NCBI GenBank assembly: GCA_001829505.1
Contig: MIBK01000238.1
Span: 19,398 to 25,763, forward strand
Direction of reading: 5' to 3'
Length of the DNA: 6,366 nucleotides
DNA from: Spirochaetes bacterium RBG_16_67_19
GTDB taxonomy: Bacteria > Spirochaetota > Spirochaetia > SZUA-6 > DRHE01
Shown: positions 5,221 through 6,366 of the stretch, one piece after another
Layout of the letters: each line of letters opens with the position of its first letter
How positions within the stretch are numbered: the first letter of the stretch is position 1
Position numbers and translations under genes: made by a program
The notes under the pieces: generated by a model
The model's database searches: none
The model's input: only the letters and a program-made list of their open reading frames with translations
Told to the model about the DNA's origin: nothing

Positions 5221-6366
5221 TCGCCGCCTCCTCTTTCTTCAACCCCAGCATGTACGGTCCCAGGTCCTGGCCGCTGAGGCCGGCGGTGTCCCGGAAATGG
5301 GCCACCAGCTCGCCGTTGAAAATGACCAAAACGCGGTTGGAGAGCTTCAACACCTCATCCAGGTCCGCCGAGGCCAGGAAAACCGCCTTGCCCCGGTCGC
5401 GGGCCTCGGCCAGCAGGTTGTGGACCATCTCCTCGGAGCCCACGTCGATGCCTCGCGTGGGCTGGGAGGCGATGATCACCTCCGGTTCGCTGGACAGCTC
5501 CCGGGCCACAACCACCTTCTGAATGTTGCCCCCCGAAAGGGAGGCCACCGGCGCGCGCGGGGAGCGGGCCAGGATGTGGAAGCGCTCGATCAGGGAACGG
5601 GTGTGCCTGGCCACCGCCGCCCACAGCAGAATCAACCCGCGCGAGAAATCTGCTTTGTAGAAGCGGTCCACGATCACGTTCTCCTGCACGCTGGCCTCCG
5701 CCGCCGCCCCGTCCTCCATGCGGTCCTCGGGGATGTGCGCGACCCCCGCCTGGCGGATGCGGCGCGGGCTGGAGCCGTTCACCGCGCGGCCGCGGATGGC
5801 CACGGTCCCCGACGTGGCCGGCAAGAGGCCGGTGAGGATCCGCACCAGCTCGGTCTGTCCGTTGCCCTCCACCCCGGCCAGGCCCACGATCTCCCCGGCG
5901 CGCACGTCGAAGGACACCCCGCTCAGGACGCGCAGGTTCTCCTCGTTGACGAAGGTGAGGTCGCGCACGGACAGCAGGGCCGGCCCGGGGGACCTGGGCG
6001 GGGCCAGGCGCTCGGAGCTGATCTCCCGGCCGACCATCAGGTAGGCGATGTCCTGCTCGGACAGCTCGCCGGCGTCCCGCGTGGCGATGACCCGCGCGTC
6101 GCGCATGATCGTGACCCGGTCGGCGATCCTCTTCACCTCCCGCAGCTTGTGGGAGATGAAGATGATCGTCTTGCCGTGGCTCTTGAGCTCCTGCAGCGTG
6201 CCGAAAAAGCCCTCAGCTTCCTGGGGAGTGAGCACCGAAGTGGGCTCGTCGAGGATCAGCAGTTCCGCGTTGCGGTACAGGGCCTTGAGGATTTCCACCC
6301 GCTGGCGCACCCCGATGGGCAGGTCCTTGATTTTCTTGTCCGCCGGGACGGCCAGGCCGTACTCCC
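5201..6366 (-). CDS. Nucleoside/BMP-family ABC transporter ATP-binding protein, partial
   Basis: This cytoplasmic ATPase subunit powers the importer. It has two fused ABC domains. The window shows 387 residues, ending at the TAA at 5201-5203, and the frame runs off the right edge. Roughly 120 N-terminal residues with the first Walker A are missing, since family members have about 500. In visible-residue numbering, domain 1 shows the signature LPIGVRQR (15-22), Walker B LLILDEPT (35-42) and switch histidine ISHKL (70-74). Domain 2 shows GVEGNGQTEL in place of a Walker A (164-173, no GKS/T), HIPEDR (210-215), signature LSGGNIQK (276-283) and IIASQPTRGID (297-307) in place of a normal Walker B. 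This one-good, one-degenerate arrangement is typical of the NupO-like and sugar-importer ATPases, so it is not a defect. The GTG at 6308-6310 is an internal Val codon, not the start, because EYGLAVPADKKIKDLPIG precedes it in frame and is family-like. Confidence 0.95.
   Translation of the reverse strand, partial: EYGLAVPADKKIKDLPIGVRQRVEILKALYRNAELLILDEPTSVLTPQEAEGFFGTLQELKSHGKTIIFISHKLREVKRIADRVTIMRDARVIATRDAGELSEQDIAYLMVGREISSERLAPPRSPGPALLSVRDLTFVNEENLRVLSGVSFDVRAGEIVGLAGVEGNGQTELVRILTGLLPATSGTVAIRGRAVNGSSPRRIRQAGVAHIPEDRMEDGAAAEASVQENVIVDRFYKADFSRGLILLWAAVARHTRSLIERFHILARSPRAPVASLSGGNIQKVVVARELSSEPEVIIASQPTRGIDVGSEEMVHNLLAEARDRGKAVFLASADLDEVLKLSNRVLVIFNGELVAHFRDTAGLSGQDLGPYMLGLKKEEAASGEVHP
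5221..5234 (-). promoter_or_regulatory. Ribosome binding site of permease 1
   Basis: On the minus strand AGAGGAGG (5227-5234) is followed by six bases and then the GTG at 5218-5220. It lies inside the end of the ATPase gene. This strong Shine-Dalgarno decides for the GTG start. Confidence 0.7.

Noticed and set aside
4363..5277. A 304-codon open stretch on the + strand opposite permease 1.
   Set aside because: Its product is a Gln/His/Gly-rich mirror of the permease codons, with no motif; it is a by-product of high GC content, as are the long + strand stretches opposite the hydrolase and deaminase (901-2751).
5201..6310. Degenerate Walker A and Walker B in the second ATPase domain as a sign of gene decay.
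   Set aside because: GVxGNGQxEL and AxQPTRGxD are the usual forms of the second domain in this ABC subfamily; the domain 1 motifs that are visible are intact.
5201..6310. Treating the GTG at 6308-6310 as the start of a complete ATPase.
   Set aside because: The frame continues upstream to the window edge with family-like sequence directly before the ABC signature; starting here would cut off the first Walker A and part of the signature.

Overview
The window is visibly GC-rich and gene-dense, with strong GGAGG-type ribosome binding sites on several genes, so it is bacterial. The sequence alone does not fix the phylum. The FMN-binding protein resembles small membrane-anchored flavin proteins known from anaerobic Gram-positives and related lineages, which is only a weak hint. 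I see no mobile element, CRISPR array, tRNA or rRNA, and no gene-free stretch longer than 14 bases.

Layout. Bases 1-279 (+ strand) hold the C-terminal end of an FMN-binding domain protein. Everything else runs on the minus strand, converging on that gene with only 5 bases between the stop codons. In transcription order (right to left) the genes are: the ATP-binding subunit of a nucleoside/BMP-type ABC importer (5' end outside the window), permease 1, permease 2, a nucleoside hydrolase, an ATZ/TRZ-type amidohydrolase resembling MTA/SAH or purine deaminases, and an unrecognised 260-residue protein. The first five are joined by overlaps: 20 bases between ATPase and permease 1, then three successive 4-base ATGA overlaps. 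This is a polycistronic unit with likely translational coupling.

Function. The ABC subunits should import nucleosides across the cytoplasmic membrane. The hydrolase would split them into base and ribose, and the deaminase would act on the base or on an adenosine-like nucleoside. Together they form a nucleoside uptake and catabolism/salvage operon. The substrate-binding lipoprotein of such systems is not in the window and may lie upstream, beyond base 6366.

The main anomaly is in the deaminase. Its metal-binding core is intact, but near bases 1232-1245 about 30 conserved residues are missing and the reading frame changes. The true C-terminal tail continues in another frame down to base 1082. 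This is either a genuine recent gene inactivation or a sequence/assembly error.
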